Positions 20,346 to 32,455 of a stretch of 64,000 bases of DNA are shown one piece after another. Made by a program: the position numbers and the translations under genes. Source of the DNA: Melanopsichium pennsylvanicum (lineage: Eukaryota > Basidiomycota > Ustilaginomycetes > Ustilaginales); contig OAPG01000002.1 in the NCBI GenBank assembly GCA_900208305.1, forward strand, positions 744,001-808,000, written 5' to 3'. Position 1 is the stretch's first letter. Each line of letters opens with the position of its first letter. The notes beneath the pieces are model-generated. The model was not told where the DNA came from. It did not search any database and was given only the letters and a program-made list of their open reading frames with translations.

Positions 20346-21217
20346 GCGTCTTGCAGCGCTTTGTAATTTTAGACACTGTAATCTTCAAGACGTGAGCGGT
20401 AAGTCAACATGCTACCGCTTGCTACAGCATGATGTGTGTATGTTGCTGTGCTTGATGAACGTCACATAATGTGATAGTGGTGGAATGAGGATACGGAAAC
20501 CGGAGGCAGCGATTTTGGCTGTTGCGTGCGGAAATGCGGAGAAACCAATGTAAAGTGCTGGCTCTTTTGTTTCTGCTCGCTTGGGCGCAAGCACGCATGC
20601 AAGTCAGGCCGTGTGTGTTTCAGGTCCCTGGCGTGTTGCTTTCCCAAATTTGGAAGCCGTCACGCATGTGACCATCAGTGAGGCCTTGCATTTCGGCCAA
20701 GCCGCCAAAGACGCCACCTGAGAGGCTCTCCTTTGGCCCTCACACAATTGTTATGGGTCAAGCAAAACATCATTGGAAGCTTTCGATCGAAAGATCATCG
20801 TCAGAAGCTGCTGCGGCTGAAGCCGATCAAAGGGAAGCAGAGGTATATTGAGAAGGTGAGACGCATGGGCCTGGGCAAAGCACGGCTCATTGCAACCGTG
20901 TGTATGTGGTCCGAGCTGCAGGTGGGCCTTGTAGCCAGGCAAGAGATGCAGGATTCGACAATCAACGCATGTCTCTCCCCTGACCCAACCCTCATTAGCA
21001 GCTCGGGAGCGATTCGTAAATGGCCCCCTTGTCGCGCAACCTCCATCTTCTCGACAAAGCGCTCGTCACTTACTTGTTCACATTACGGGTGCATTAGAAG
21101 CATCAAAGAGCTGATCATCTCCTTAAGGCTTATCAGGACACTCGACTGCCCCGCAGCAAACATTATATTCGACCGACGTCTTGTGCGAACTACCCAACCA
21201 ACGTCTTCCTACGCAAG
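20346..21217. other. Intergenic region, 0.87 kb, no supported gene
   Basis: It lies between two plus-strand genes and should hold the terminator of RSC7 and the promoter of the next gene. The ORF at 20733-21257 starts at a non-ATG codon, lacks recognisable content and runs into the next gene in another frame. Confidence 0.35.
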
Positions 21218-23548
21218 ATGTCGGAAGTGGACAAGGAGAATCTTCCCCCAAACGTGAAGCCCCACACTAAGTCCAACACCTCGTTTTCAGCGACGCAGAT
21301 CAAAAGTTCGACGCCGACACCGACGCTGTCAAATAAGGCACCGTTGGGCCCTGCTTCGTTGGCATTCCCCACAGTGGATCCGAACGAGGACCGCGATGTG
21401 ATTGCTAGCGGTTCCAAAACGTTGCGATCGAAGCGCTCTGCGCTGTTCTATCCGTCAGCCGGCTTGGCTGCCAACGCCAATCAGCAGCCTTTCTCTCGCA
21501 GCGCTGCAAGAAGGGAGTCGATCATGGCCTTGGGGAGCATCGGCTACCTCCAGCACCTCTACACCAAACAAGGAATTGCAAGTAGGAAGCGCCCCATGGC
21601 AAAGGGCGCCGCTTTGGCTATCGGGCCTGCAGGCGAGGCTATGGTAACCACTAACGCCGAGGGCACCGAGGACGACTTACCAGAAGCAACTTCACACGTC
21701 CGTGCAACCTCGAAACGTATTGCTGAAGAGGATGAAGAGCCTGACCTTGCACTGCCGCCCAGTCCGAAAGCAGGCACCTACTCGCGGCCGAAGTACTTGG
21801 ACTTGGCAAGACCTTTAGAGGCTGACACGCACGCTCTCCAGATGTTGCTAGTTTCCGACTTGCGAAAGCTGTCACAAGCCTGGGGCCTCTCGACGTGGAT
21901 TACCTCGGATCCCTCGGCATCGTTCCTCAGCAAGCTGCTGGCTGAAGTCGAGGCCCCATCAGATAGTTCCGACAACGTCGACCTGCTCTCTTTAATTGAC
22001 ATCACCACAAAGGCCATTCGATCCGCCCGCAGCTATATCCTAGCACTTCCCCAGCGTTCGAAAATTCCGATGACGTCCCCCAATGAGCCCAATGGACGAG
22101 ACCGCTACAAACGTCAAAGCAGCTTCAGCGGCGTTTCTCGACCAGGACAAATCGGAACACCGGTATTGACCCGGACAAGCGAGATCCTTCATCACGACCT
22201 GACTGCCGAAGATGCCAAAGGGCGTGAAAGCTTGCTACCCGGGTCCTCTGTAAAAGGTAGACAATCTTCCTCAATGCGAGCCCCAGAAGACCTTGAGAAT
22301 CTGAGCATCCTACGGAAAGCGGCACTGGAGATGCTGTCAGCGCTCAAGGACATGGAGCAAAGGAATAGGGTTGAGACTCTATATGTCAACAATGAAGAAA
22401 TCGATCAGGACACCTCGACCCTTTCGGGGCAGTTAGTCCTGACAAGCAGCGACCCAGATGAGTCGAGCATCAATTCATTTGCGAACGCTTCTTCCAGTGC
22501 TGGTTACTTGTACCGCTCGGACCTGAAGCTTTCGGAACTAGCAGCAGAGCGCGAAATTCTCCAAAGCTATCTGAAAACCGTCAATACGGTCCTATCGGTA
22601 TCTGCAACGTCGACACAAGACGCTCGCCGACGCTCGAGCTCAGAAAGCGTGAGTGAAGTCGGGAGCCTGGCAGCGACCGAAGCTGCACCGTGGACTGCTG
22701 ACAGGACGCCCTGCATCCGCCTGCACGCTGCAGGAGGGTTCAACTCTCCAGACAGGGCAAAGAGCTGGACTGCGACAGGTTTGACCGCCGCCGAGCGCGT
22801 ATCTCTTTTCATGATCGACCACTGTGAAGCCTGTACTGTTACAGACTTGAACAAAGAGCGAGTCGATCGCATGCGAGATGCCAAGGGTGATCTCGAGCGT
22901 CTCCTCTCCCTGCTCTACGACGGTTACCTGCTTTGTCGAGCCTTGAACGAGACCGTGCGAAGGTCCGACAAGCCCTGGGGCTACATCTCTTCGCGCGAAA
23001 TGCACGATCTGGAGGCGGAAGAAGCCGCGTTACTTCACAAAGAGGCGATGCGACTGAGAGAAGCTGAAGACGCCGATGCTCTGAATTTCCAAACTCGAGC
23101 GAATCGTAAAGAGGTCAGTGAAGGTGGCTCTACGGGAAGCGAAGCTGAGCCCAGAGTGAAGCAATCTGAAGAGGATGCAACCTTCAGTCGGCCTGGCTGG
23201 ACGTTTCGTAGGACAGAGAACTTGCGCGTGTGGGCAACGGCGCTCAAGCTACGATACCATATCCAGACTACGGCGACGAAAGCTACACCTGCAAAGCAAA
23301 CCTCGACAGGTCCAACGTACGGTAGCTTGGGAATGGGCAAGCTCGCTCTGCACGGTCGAAGGGCAGCTTCCGAGTCGTATACCTTGAGCTCGAGCACGAA
23401 TCACCGATCATCGAGAACCATGGATTTTGATCCGGTCAAGGTGGCACGAAAGGAACCAGGTTGGCAGGACATGTTGACCAAGCTGCTCACAGCTTGGATC
23501 GACGCTGTGGTCGAGGAACAAGGTAGATGCTCATCATCATCATCATAA
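21218..23548 (+). CDS. Uncharacterised protein with calponin-homology-like C-terminal region
   Basis: A single-exon protein of 776 residues beginning MSEVDKENLPPNVKPHTKSN. The N terminus is disordered. Residues about 100-120 contain MALGSIGYLQHLYTKQGI, an ordered-looking short motif resembling a YLQxxYxKxGL segment I associate with fungal unknowns. A helical region spans about 170-250. The C-terminal third (about 525-690) looks like a divergent calponin-homology fold: LLSLLYDGYLLCRALNETVR resembles the LLxDGxxLCxLxN core, and WTFRRTENLRVWATALKLRY resembles the FxxxENxxxFLxAxxxLG helix, with an insertion between them. Such folds often bind actin, microtubules or GTPase regulators; no specific role is claimed. 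The 3' end carries a short TCA repeat encoding serines. Confidence 0.7.
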   Translation: MSEVDKENLPPNVKPHTKSNTSFSATQIKSSTPTPTLSNKAPLGPASLAFPTVDPNEDRDVIASGSKTLRSKRSALFYPSAGLAANANQQPFSRSAARRESIMALGSIGYLQHLYTKQGIASRKRPMAKGAALAIGPAGEAMVTTNAEGTEDDLPEATSHVRATSKRIAEEDEEPDLALPPSPKAGTYSRPKYLDLARPLEADTHALQMLLVSDLRKLSQAWGLSTWITSDPSASFLSKLLAEVEAPSDSSDNVDLLSLIDITTKAIRSARSYILALPQRSKIPMTSPNEPNGRDRYKRQSSFSGVSRPGQIGTPVLTRTSEILHHDLTAEDAKGRESLLPGSSVKGRQSSSMRAPEDLENLSILRKAALEMLSALKDMEQRNRVETLYVNNEEIDQDTSTLSGQLVLTSSDPDESSINSFANASSSAGYLYRSDLKLSELAAEREILQSYLKTVNTVLSVSATSTQDARRRSSSESVSEVGSLAATEAAPWTADRTPCIRLHAAGGFNSPDRAKSWTATGLTAAERVSLFMIDHCEACTVTDLNKERVDRMRDAKGDLERLLSLLYDGYLLCRALNETVRRSDKPWGYISSREMHDLEAEEAALLHKEAMRLREAEDADALNFQTRANRKEVSEGGSTGSEAEPRVKQSEEDATFSRPGWTFRRTENLRVWATALKLRYHIQTTATKATPAKQTSTGPTYGSLGMGKLALHGRRAASESYTLSSSTNHRSSRTMDFDPVKVARKEPGWQDMLTKLLTAWIDAVVEEQGRCSSSSS

Positions 23549-23953
23549 GTCTGCAACTGGTCGTGTTCGCTCTTTTCTTGCATGAAAAAGAAAAAAAAAA
23601 CTTTTTTATTGATTTTTTTATTTTTGTTCTTTTCTTTCTTCGTCATCGCAATAATTTTTAGTGCACAGCCTAGCCGAAGTTGTGGGGTGGTGTTTAAGTG
23701 TATCTTTGAATGAGCGGAAACCATTCGATTGAAAGTTTTTTTAAAATAAAAAATAAAATAAAAAAGAATACAAATGTGGTAATGAGGGGAAATTGAGAAG
23801 GATGATGCCATTGTAAACTTTAGGTTGCTTGTACCGGCGGAAGTGATGGCAAAAATGGAAAGAGGTTTGATTGATATTATAATTATGATTAGGTAAGATT
23901 GAGGTATGCAAGAGGGAGAGGGGATAAGTTGGTATGTTTGTAGGAAAGGATTT
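23549..23953. terminator. AT-rich convergent 3' region
   Basis: About 400 bp between two convergent stop codons. It has A- and T-runs (aaaaaaaaaa then tttttt near 23590-23630) and an AAAATAAAAAATAAAATAAAA block near 23741-23765 that offers AATAAA-like signals on the plus strand. It probably serves as the 3' UTR and polyadenylation region for both genes. No coding content is seen. Confidence 0.45.
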
Positions 23954-25887
23954 TTAAAAAGAAGGATTGAAAGCCATGGAGAGTGAGTTTGATTGTTGTT
24001 GGGATTTGATGTGAAGAGATTGTTGAGGGTTGATTAAAAACATGTTAGGGGAGGAGATGTTTGGGTTGATTTGAGGGTCTGGAGAAGAAACAAGGGCAAG
24101 ATGATGGGTGCGAAAATTGGACCAGGGTTCTTGGGTGACCAAAGTGCTATTGGGGTGACTATTGTACGAACAAGGGGATACGGTAAAAGGTGAAATCTCC
24201 TCACATGCTTTTTCATCGCTGAGGTGCGAAGTAAAGTAGGAATTTTCAATCATCGACACTTCAGCGTGGATAGAAGAGTCGAAAGTGCTCGAACTGACAC
24301 TACAGCTAGAAGTAGCGGAAAATCCTTCCACTTGCTCAGCATTGACTAACCCAGAAACATAAGGAGTAGGCGAGAGAGGTCTAAGCGAGAGCAAACCTTC
24401 CGAGTTGCTACGGCTCAATGGCAAAGTATTTGGAACCGTGTACTCCTCTGCGGATTCAATCGCAGAGTTGAATCCGCTCCAATTAGCCAACGAAGCAGGC
24501 AATTGCGACTGAACGTGTGCGTTCCATGCAACGATGCCAGTTGCGTCTGAGTCGACAAGGTCAGCAGTGAGCGCCTTAATGTCAGTGTTGACCTTCTCGG
24601 TACGTTTGACAGCTACCTTTTGCATGAGTGCGGCTGTAGCTACTTCAGCCACCGAAGGACGACGGAAAGCATGAGCTGTACCAACAGGAAGGTGGATCGA
24701 ACTTCTCCTGCGCAAAGCGCTGATCGGTAGCTCTGCTGCGAAGGTGTCTTGCGTCGGGAAGGGAACGGACGCAAAGTCAAAGTGACCATGAGGTGCGGGC
24801 AGGTCAACGGGGCGAACATGGGCCGAGGTAGGAATGGCTGTAGGAATGCCGGTGAGATCGATCATGCCATAGTTGAAGTCGGCCTCGGTGGCACTGGCGC
24901 TGCTGGAAGGAAGCGCGGGAAGTGAAGAAGCAGAGCTGAGACCTATGAGATCGATGACATGAGGTGATGCCATCATTTGCTGCTGTTGAGACTGCGATGG
25001 AGCTGGCAGAGGCGCAGCGAAGAAGGGGCTCGAATTGGAAGGTGGTATCAGCGGAGCTGACAATGGGCCAGAGAATAATTCTGCTGGAACATTGGGCGCT
25101 ACGTGTTGTTGTGCCGGTGAGAACGCGAGAGCCGGATAATATCTGTATGCTTGTGCGGGAGTTGATGGTTGTGACACAGATGCATGCTGGAAGGATGAGG
25201 GAGGTAGCGGTGACGCGAGAGGACCAAGCCTGTGCTGCAGGTGGACTGCTGGTATATCAGATATTCCTCGACGGCGACGAGGCCTGATCTGAGACTCGAC
25301 TCCTTGACCTTCCAACCTAGAATCAGGTATCGAGAGGAAAAGCGGAGCCATGTTTTGCTGCGGAAGATCAACATAGTGCGCAAGTGGAGCTGGTGGCAGA
25401 CCAAGACTTGCCCCTGGGTGCAACATGGACAAGGGCGACTGGCCAGCAAAGATGCCATGCGAAGCCATACGCGCAGCCTTCTTCTCTTTGTTCCTTCGCT
25501 TGCGTTCGCGGGAAATGAGGTTCTCGTATTCAGTGACGGGCTCGTACTCGCACTCTCGGTGCAAACGGACGCAAGTAGCGCACGATGGCTGGGCTCCATC
25601 GCACCTGATCTTTCTGTGATGTTTCGAAATGAATAAAGAAGATGACACGGATCAATACGTTGTTTATTGCGGAACGTGCTGAACGCTTGAGCGCCGAGAA
25701 CTTACCTGTGACGGCAGTGAATGCAGGCCATGTTGATGCGCGCTCTTGCTTTGCCTTTGCCATCTTGGTTGTCGGATGGCGAGTCGGCTTGGATCATCCC
25801 CTGTTCTGCTGATGTTCCCCTCTCAGTCGTTTGCTTTCGTGCCAAGGCTGGACGAGAAGGATGTGTGGTGTGGTACGGCGAAATCAT
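23954..25887 (-). CDS. Zn2Cys6 (Gal4-type) transcription regulator, two exons
   Basis: Exon 1 is 25887-25706 and exon 2 is 25613-23954. The 92-bp intron has GTAAGT and CACAG sites and interrupts the zinc cluster: the join gives ACIHCRHRKIRCDGAQPSC followed by ATCVRLHRECEY. The six cysteines C55, C58, C65, C72, C75 and C82 fit C-x2-C-x6-C-x6-C-x2-C-x6-C. The product is 613 residues from the ATG at 25887. A basic RERKRRNKEKKAAR helix follows the cluster, as in DNA-contacting linkers. The rest is Pro/Ser/Gln-rich and low in complexity, with two IDLxG(L/I) repeats (VIDLIGLSS, MIDLTGIPT). No fungal-specific middle homology region is visible. Such proteins bind CGG half-sites; the target pathway is unknown. 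A very long gene-poor region lies upstream. Confidence 0.9.
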
Positions 25888-27570
25888 GGTGATTGCGAGA
25901 TGTCGTATTGCGTGCGACAAGGCTCCAAGGTATTGCAAGGCAGATGTAGGGAATAGTCTTTCAACCGGCTGTCTGACTGTAAGCTTTGGGCTGATGTGAC
26001 GCTGTCGAGGTATAATCTGACGGTGTCAATGATGTTGTGACGAGTTCAGGAGAAAAGTGCAGGTGCAGGCGTCAGTGGTGGGAAATGGAGGTGGTGATGG
26101 TGGCGGTGATGGTTTGCGGTGACACAGTCGATAGTGGAGAACCGAGCTATGTGTAGGGAAGGCAGAGCTGTGTTGGAAGGGGGAAGAAGCTCAGGTGGCG
26201 TAGATTGAAAGGGCCTATTCCGGGGATATATACAAAGCTGCGCATGGTCTGAGCTATCTATGGCGTACAAAGGCAGTAGGGAGCAACAGCAACAGTAGCA
26301 CCAGCAGCGAAGCGAAGTTGGATGGAGAAGAAGGAGGCAAAGGAGAGCAAGGCGCCAAGGGAGTGGATATCTGTGTTGGATAGATACAATTAATCTGGGT
26401 ATGCCAGAGCGGAGGACAGCGATCAAACAAATCACGATGAGAAAGAACATGATTCGAGAATTCAGGGGAAAATGGGAGCAACACCTATTCTGTGATTACA
26501 AAGTCACATCAGGCTCGTGGCATCAGCTTCATCGAAGGGAACGAGCATAGGAAGGGTAAAAAGGGTAGAGGGACATGTTGCTTGCTTGCTCCTGGTGTAG
26601 GAGCGTTTCAATTCAAGCACCGATTATGCGAAAGGCAAGGTCAGGCACAGGAAAAACTTGGTGCCGTTTCATCCTAGATGATGCTTCTCGTTTGGGAAGA
26701 GGCAGGCCGGAAAATCCATGACATGCGATTCAAACCGCTCCGCTGGCTCTATGTTTTCACACCTGATCTCAGCACGTGCAATGAGTCGCTAGCGGGCTGC
26801 TGACCTAGCCGCTGCTGGCTGATGATTTCAACAAAGGCGGTCTGGAGAATGAAACAGCAAAGGCTGAACGCTGTCACTCCTTTTCATCTGTTTGACTGTG
26901 ATGAGCAAAGGGCTCATATAGGAAAGACAGCAATTTGCGGGAGGTAAGCACGAATGGGGAAACGAAAGAGTGACAAGACCGCGTACAGTGGCCGAGAGTA
27001 GCGAGGTAAGGCGAGTCGAAGAGTGCATTTCAAGCTTTTGCTGCGAGCAGCCGATTGAGCGTGGAACAAAGTGGGCGGGCGTAAGTTAGCTGATGTGTGA
27101 GGTGAGGATTCAGTAGTGGTAACAGAGAACAGTTGACAGATCCGAGTGTGGGCTCAAGTAAACCAACAAGCAGTCACAATCAGCTTGGAATTCCACGTTC
27201 CAAGGGTCTGGCTCGTGTTGGAGATGAATTTGGGTAGTCAGACGAGCCATGCTCGCATTTCAGAATGGTAAGGCCAAGTATGCAAGCCAGATCTTGGACC
27301 CAGATCCAAACGCTTGCATATGGAATCAAGACGAGTGAGTACATTTCCAGGTTGAAAATAACAGGCCTTATTTCAAGCTTCCAAGCGGCGAATGGGTGGA
27401 TATTTTTTTCAACAAGGTGCCTATCAATTCAATCTCGCAGCCGAGAGTGGGGAGAACGCCTTTCCGGGATCATTTACGGATAAGATGTGAATTTTTCTAG
27501 TTTTTTACGCCCGCAAATCTGGGTTGGAGAACATGTGGGATGCATGGCAGTGGAGCGTCGGAAGAGATTT

Positions 27571-27638
27571 GTTTTTTTGTTTTTTTGTTTTTTTGTTTTT
27601 TTGTTTTTTTGTTTTTTTGTTTTTGTTTTTTTTTTTTT
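27571..27638. repeat. Microsatellite, six GTTTTTTT units plus imperfect tail
   Basis: An 8-bp unit of G plus seven T is repeated six times exactly from 27571, followed by a shorter unit and a run of 13 T. It lies in the gene-poor stretch. Confidence 0.95.
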
Positions 27639-29629
27639 GCAACAGCGATACAGTTAGTTGGGGACCCAGAGAGAAGGTGAGACGAGTTTTTGAGTGGATC
27701 CGGTGACACCTGCTCTTCTCTCTCTAACTCCCACAGAGTAAAGAGCCGAGACAAATCTTGGCGGAAATTGAGATTAAAAAAAACTGCTTGTCATTGAGTG
27801 CGTGAATTGGTGTACTGCCTCTTTCTCTTTCAGTTGGCCTCGTGGTTCAGTAGTAAATAGCTTTGCGACGAGAGCGTACTTTGTTGTGATACGTGGCAGC
27901 GAGCAGTATTGGTGTGACAGCTTCGCGTTGACTAAACTTGTTGGTGTACTTTGAATACTTTCCAGCCACAGCTTGATACCAATTTAGCAAAGTAACCATT
28001 GCAAGGCGACCGCCCGAAATTGAAATCTGACTGATCTTGATTGTCTTTCACAACTTGCTCAACATTCATTCATTTTTCAAATTTGGTCAATAAGATAGCT
28101 GCGGTATCGCCTTTTGTAGTGAAACGTTCAATACAGCCGGAATTGCCGTAATTTGCAATCCACTTTAGTCAAGCGAGCGTTCTGCAGTTCTATTTTGAAA
28201 CGATCTCGGTGATTGATTGCTACATAATTCGGCTGTCGTTCATACATAAAGTGGTTCTCTTGTCAGAGACAACTTCCAACGTCGAGTGTTTGCCATCAGC
28301 GAAAAATGGCAAGCCCACCGGCCTTTGACCAGATTGCGGTTCTACCTGTGCTACGTTTTTTACGTCTATTCACACCGACAATTGACTCGGCACCCAGTTG
28401 TTGGAAGCGAGGCGAGACAGTGCATATCCATGGTTCCTTTGTCCTTCAAAAAGCTTACTTTGCCTTGACCACCTCACTTTCACCCACAATTCTCTGGCTT
28501 TTTTTTTTGGGCTGAACGAGTAGCTAGCGAGGCAAGGCGACTAGCGGTCACTTATTCTGCAAGGTGCTGGCAAGGCCTTGCCACACCTGCGAGGGGAAAT
28601 CGCTTCCGCTGCCAAGCATATCTGCTTTTCCCCAAGATCGGGTCTGTCATAGTGCGCCCCCAGCACTCTCAACCAGCTCATCACATACTCGTCTCGCAAC
28701 AAGTTCCGTGTTTTGTCTGACAGCTCGAGCGATCTAGTGAGGAGATAGCATCCTTCTAGTCCGGCAAACAAGAATTTATTTCTTTTACGACTGGCATCCA
28801 CAGCTGTGAAGGTCTGATTGAATTTCCTCAAAATGGGGACGAGACTCACTGCACTTTGCTAGCCTTGGCATTCTGACTTTCAGCTATTAAAGTACAAGCT
28901 GACCACGCATTGGGCGCTGATAAAAAGTTTGATGTTCGAGCAAATGAACACATCCAGGTCAAGTCCATGAAACTGGCGCCAAGCAAGAAGAAGGAGAATA
29001 AAGCAGACTGGTGCGGAGAGGCTGAGGTAAAGCCAAGTAACCTAGGCATGGAAGTGAGAGTTCAGAGACAATATCGCGTGAGGGTCTTGCATGTCTGCTG
29101 CGTCTTAGTAGCGATAAGGCGACGCTGGTCGCCCGCTCATCAGGCATGCTGCATGATTAATGAGCTCGGACCCGAAATGGGTAACCAACATCCCTGTGAG
29201 CTAGCCAGCTTTGATTCGATAGGATTCTTTTTCCTCCCTCAAGAATGCTCTCATGGAACAAACGCCTCCATCGCTTTGTCTTATGGATCAAGTCGGCGTT
29301 GTTGCTATGATTAAAAATCGTTTCTTCTGCAACGAAACCGTTCCCACCGGACTATGAACGTGTCGAATTGTCCGGAGCTCCGCTCAGGAACGCCATCTTG
29401 CTGAATCTTTGATTCCAACCCAGTCGTGCCAACAACATGAACCTCCGCCTTGGTGCACTATCTTTCCCTCGCTAGGTATCTTAACGACTTCGAGCAGCAA
29501 TGTCTGGGCATCCTTGTTCGGTCGCTTGTTGCTTGGCTGGCTCCCAGGCTAAACACCGCGTGGGGTCCACGCTGATTAATGTGCTCATGTGCCGCCAAGC
29601 GAGTGTGGACCTTTACGTTTTTTGTTGTT

Positions 29630-29630
<1 letters not shown>

Positions 29631-29661
<31 letters not shown>
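29631..29661. repeat. Poly-T tract of 31 bases
   Basis: An uninterrupted run of 31 T preceded by ttgttgttg. It could be the tail (minus orientation) of an old retroposed transcript, but no recognisable body flanks it. Confidence 0.9.
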
Positions 29662-29663
<2 letters not shown>

Positions 29664-32455
29664 TGAAAATCCCAGAGATTGTATCCAAAACCAAAACCTT
29701 CACGGCTGCCTGACCTTCTCATTGGTTTCCTGCTTTGCATCCTGAGTACGTCACATCATGCATCGAGAAGGATCGCATAGGGGCTGCCTCTGTATCTTTT
29801 CCTATGTATGCATGTCGATGTCAAGCGAGAAGTGTGAGAATCCTGCGTGAGCTTGACGGGACGGTGGCAAAAGGGAGCTGTGCTTCTATCGATGCCAGAG
29901 ATCTCTTACAGTACAGACGCCGATCCCGCAAAGTCGAGGCTGCACGTTTGCATCTGAAGGTGAAAGCAGAGAGATGATCTCCGATAGTTAGCATCGGACT
30001 AGGTTTCGATCTTGGCTTGGGCTGACACATAATTCGCCCATGTCCCCTTGACTTAACTATTTGTTGAACTCGAAGCTTGCTGACGACGATTGCCTCAGCT
30101 GTATGTTTCAGGCTCCGATCATGTTATTGACCTTGGGAGGATGGCACCCTGGATTGGAACCCTTCTCTTTCAGCCTTCGTGTCGTGACCTCGAAGATTGT
30201 GACTCCGCTCCAGACTTGGAACTCAACTTCTGCGCCAAACACCTTTGTCCCGCGCGCTTTGATTCTGACTTGTGCTCTTCCCACATACATGATCACCACA
30301 ACCGTCCAAATCCACAAAAAATATGATGACTACCAGGGTGTTTGTTCACGTTCCTCCCTGTCGGAGCGTGATTCCTTGCAAGCTGGGGCTTGGCATCCAT
30401 TGTCATCTTCCGAGATTGCCTTATCTAGTCTCCCTCGTTCAACCGGTGCCGAATCTTCCGGGAAAAGTGCATGCGAGACTCGCCTGACAACGTTGGGAGA
30501 CACACTTGTTCCGTTGACCGAATCCCTGGCTTAGGTGCTCGCTCTCGAGATGAACGCGCCAGCCTCCTTCGTAGTGATCTGGTATCGTTTCGGAGACCAT
30601 GAGACTCTTTATTTGTAGTCACCATCAAAGTCGCTAGTCCGTTACATTCTGGCAACTTGCGCGCAGACAGACAGTTTTCTACGACCAGGATGCGGTAAAA
30701 ACATCAAATGCGCGTATGCAAGGGGATCGTTGCTAGACTGTGATTGCTCAGACATGGAACAGCTGAGTCAAACCAAGGTAGGCTTCCATGTCACTTTGGA
30801 ATCAATGACAACCAAATTGTCTTTTGCAATGCAGAAAGGGTCAGGAAGACATTATCCGATCCGGTTGACAGCTGGGTTCAATCCTTCGGATCAACTTGGA
30901 TACGGTGCAGCGGATGTCGTTGCATTGTAGTTGGATGAATAAAATCTTTGCAATTTAGATCGCGGAACGGCGTGGCGTGGTGAGGCGTTTATCCAGCCTT
31001 TGTGAGTGCGTTCCATTCGAACGAGAGACACAGCCTCAAAGAATGCGTTACGGATATTTCCACGCCGAAGATAACCGCCAGATTAGTTCCTGGCCCAGCC
31101 TCGCTTTTCTTGACTTGGATTCCTTGAATGGGCTGTCTGCAAAGACAATTGAATGCCCAAACACTGCCGCGGCCATCCTGCCGCTTCCAGAAGCAGTCAA
31201 TAAGACAATCACGATGATTTGCGATATCATGCTGACTCGAAAAAGAATCAACAACCCTAATCAGACAAGTGCAAGTCATCCCTTTGTCGTCAAACAAGCA
31301 AAGAGAACAGGGATAGACATGTAGCGATGCATAGATTCGTCAAGTGTCAGATCGACCGGTTGTCAAAGAGCTGACTTTTTATATCGGCCGAGCTATACTA
31401 TTTCCCCTATCTCGATATGCTGACTGCCAAGCAGCCGAGTTGTAAGATGACATGTGCCGAGCTTTCAGACGCAGTCGCTTGGCAGAGCTGGCGAAGATGG
31501 CGTCGAAGATTCCAGCAAGATCTGGTCCCGGACCTCGTTGGCCGGTGCAGATTTCCCGTCGATCATCGTTGAGCATTGCTGTGCCTTTGCCATAGGCTGT
31601 GCACCCTGCAGGCTGGTGTAGTTTTGGATGGAAATTTCAGTGCATGTCGCACAAATGCTTCGGTAGCTTGGCACCAAGCCAGGCCGAGTCTTGGTTAGCA
31701 GATACCCGAATGCGGGAGGCTGAGCTGCGCGTTGCTCACGTTGCAGCTTGCTTTCATTGTGGTCATTGTGACCCTCAATGGATGGTCTCGCTTGGCCAGC
31801 TTTTTTGTGTTGAACCGTTGGATCAGGTGAATGAATTTCAGACCACGCCTGACCTCGCACTTCACACGACCTTTGGGCCAATATAAGCTCTACGGCGCAG
31901 AACAAATACAAAACATTTCTATTCTATCTTGAACTTTATTTATTCGACATCAGGATTTATATTGAACCATCTTTAGACGTACGATCATATTGCATGCTTA
32001 CGCAGCGCGCCTCTGCATGTCCTAATCTTGGACAACTGAAGAGTGCGTGTTTGTGTGGAGAGTTTCTAAATTTCTGTTTTCTGTTTTTGAAAAAGAGCCG
32101 TGCACTGCCGCATTTGCCTTGTCGCTGCACTGGACACCTATTATTGGTGCTGCTCCAAGCTCGACTCCGCAAGCGACTGGGCTCACAAAAGCTAGCGCCT
32201 CTGCGCTCGCGTGTGCTCGGGATCAGGGCAGCAAGGGCTGGTACCTCAGATCCTGAGGCATTTCATGTTTGCTATCAGCATCTAATTTGCTTCCGCACTA
32301 CCATCCTCGCACACCGATTACACACATCCGTGCTCTCTAATACCTACAAACGCTGCACGCAACGACACAACTTGCTATCGTCTTTTGCAAGTTCCGAAAC
32401 ACCTACACGCGATCAACACTTCCCGCTCACCACAGCAGATACACTTTTTGTCAAC

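Larger units (their letters stand above)
25888..32455. other. Gene-poor region of 6.5 kb upstream of the Zn2Cys6 gene
   Basis: No ORF here has a recognisable domain, and the longest (30061-30534, 157 codons; 31465-31911 minus, 148 codons) do not look coding. The first 600 bp upstream of the regulator's ATG are rich in GGTGGT/GATGGT on the plus strand, and a TATA-like TGTATATATCC (minus sense, near 26225-26236) could be its core promoter. Two low-complexity T-rich tracts lie inside and are listed separately. No transposase, reverse transcriptase, terminal repeat or tRNA was found by eye. A long 5' regulatory region, a non-coding RNA or decayed sequence are all possible. Confidence 0.4.

Noticed and set aside
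26046..26450. Minus-strand ORF with a hydrophobic start, CYCCCC and HHRHHHH runs
   Set aside because: Low-complexity sequence in the probable leader of the Zn2Cys6 gene; no family and no coding bias.
27835..27910. tRNA-like start (GGCCTCGTGGTTCAGTAGT)
   Set aside because: No matching B box (GGTTCGAATCC-like) or acceptor-stem complement follows.
29500..29745. Possible retroposed element ending at the T31 tract
   Set aside because: No body similar to a known retroelement and no target-site duplication could be seen.
30061..30534. 157-codon ORF in the gene-poor region
   Set aside because: The start is not an ATG, overlapping frames are equally open, and no motif is visible.
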